NCBI GenBank assembly: GCA_003194525.1 | Contig: NBIV01000457.1 | Span: forward strand, 1 to 41,810 | DNA: 41,810 nt | DNA from: Gracilariopsis chorda | Lineage: Eukaryota; Rhodophyta; Florideophyceae; Gracilariales; Gracilariaceae | Direction: 5' to 3' | Shown: piece after piece, positions 41,767-41,810 of the stretch | Layout: every line of letters starts with the position of its first letter | Position numbering within the stretch: the first letter of the stretch is position 1 | Made by a program: the position numbers and the translations under genes | The notes under the pieces: model-generated | Told to the model about the DNA's origin: nothing | Databases searched by the model: none | The model's input: only the letters and a program-made list of their open reading frames with translations

Positions 41767-41810
41767 ACCGGAGTCGGTCGAAGAAGGATCCGCGATGATT
41801 CGGACGACGA

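Larger units (their letters stand above)
32120..41810 (+). mobile_element. Large Ty3/gypsy chromodomain retrotransposon (gypsy-B), 3' end outside the window
   Basis: A 5' LTR (about 32.12-32.95 kb), a primer-binding-site candidate, gag with a CCHC knuckle, protease, reverse transcriptase, RNase H, integrase, a long linker and a chromodomain follow one another on the plus strand over 8 kb. An antisense ORF lies beyond. No copy of the LTR is found before the window ends, so the element is at least 9.7 kb. Base composition is clearly GC-richer than in gypsy-A, and lesions are few (one gag stop, two integrase frameshifts, a scrambled chromodomain), so it is younger. Confidence 0.85.

Overview
The window looks like a repeat-rich accessory region of an oomycete genome, most likely a Peronosporales species (Phytophthora or a downy mildew). 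The evidence is two small secreted cysteine-rich proteins of effector type, oomycete-like core promoter signals, chromodomain-bearing Ty3/gypsy elements and a RepHel Helitron. The species is inferred, not proven. No rRNA, CRISPR or prokaryotic operon structure is visible.

Layout. 1-5.8 kb: no recognisable gene, only short hairpins. 5.9-7.2 kb: two intact, convergent, paralogous secreted cysteine-rich genes (6030-6422 plus, 6815-7186 minus) sharing an eight-cysteine module. They are the only intact host-type genes I can defend. 7.2-11.1 kb: no recognised gene. 11.1-19.6 kb: a decayed chromodomain Ty3/gypsy element (gypsy-A, plus strand) with an unusual zinc-finger open frame ahead of gag. It is interrupted by the 5' part of a Copia element (minus strand, 13.75-15.5 kb). 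19.6-21.2 kb: degraded sequence with a reverse transcriptase relic of a second gypsy lineage. 21.2-28.9 kb: a broken RepHel Helitron on the minus strand, flanked by about 400-bp direct repeats rich in hairpins. Its Rep gene is split by a gypsy-A-family solo LTR (24211-24866) with a perfect 5-bp target duplication. 28.9-31.5 kb: nothing recognised. 31.5-32.1 kb: an integrase tail plus chromodomain of a third gypsy lineage (gypsy-C, minus). 32.1 kb to the window end: a large, better-preserved gypsy element (gypsy-B, plus). It has a 5' LTR, a gag with one premature stop, a pol in the -1 frame behind a slippery-like sequence, two integrase frameshifts, a long linker, a broken chromodomain, a palindrome pair and an antisense open frame near the right edge.

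How the pieces relate. At least five transposon lineages have inserted into one another. The order can be partly read: Copia is inside gypsy-A, a gypsy-A-family LTR is inside the Helitron, and gypsy-B abuts the gypsy-C relic. Every autonomous element carries lesions in core functions: RT Asp to Tyr, helicase Walker A Lys to Asn, premature stops and frameshifts. The two secreted genes therefore sit as an intact island in transposon debris, the usual setting of fast-evolving oomycete effector genes. The least explained parts are the cysteine-rich pair, the zinc-finger frame of gypsy-A, the heptapeptide-repeat N-terminus of the Helitron protein, the hairpin repeats around the Helitron, and the antisense frame of gypsy-B.
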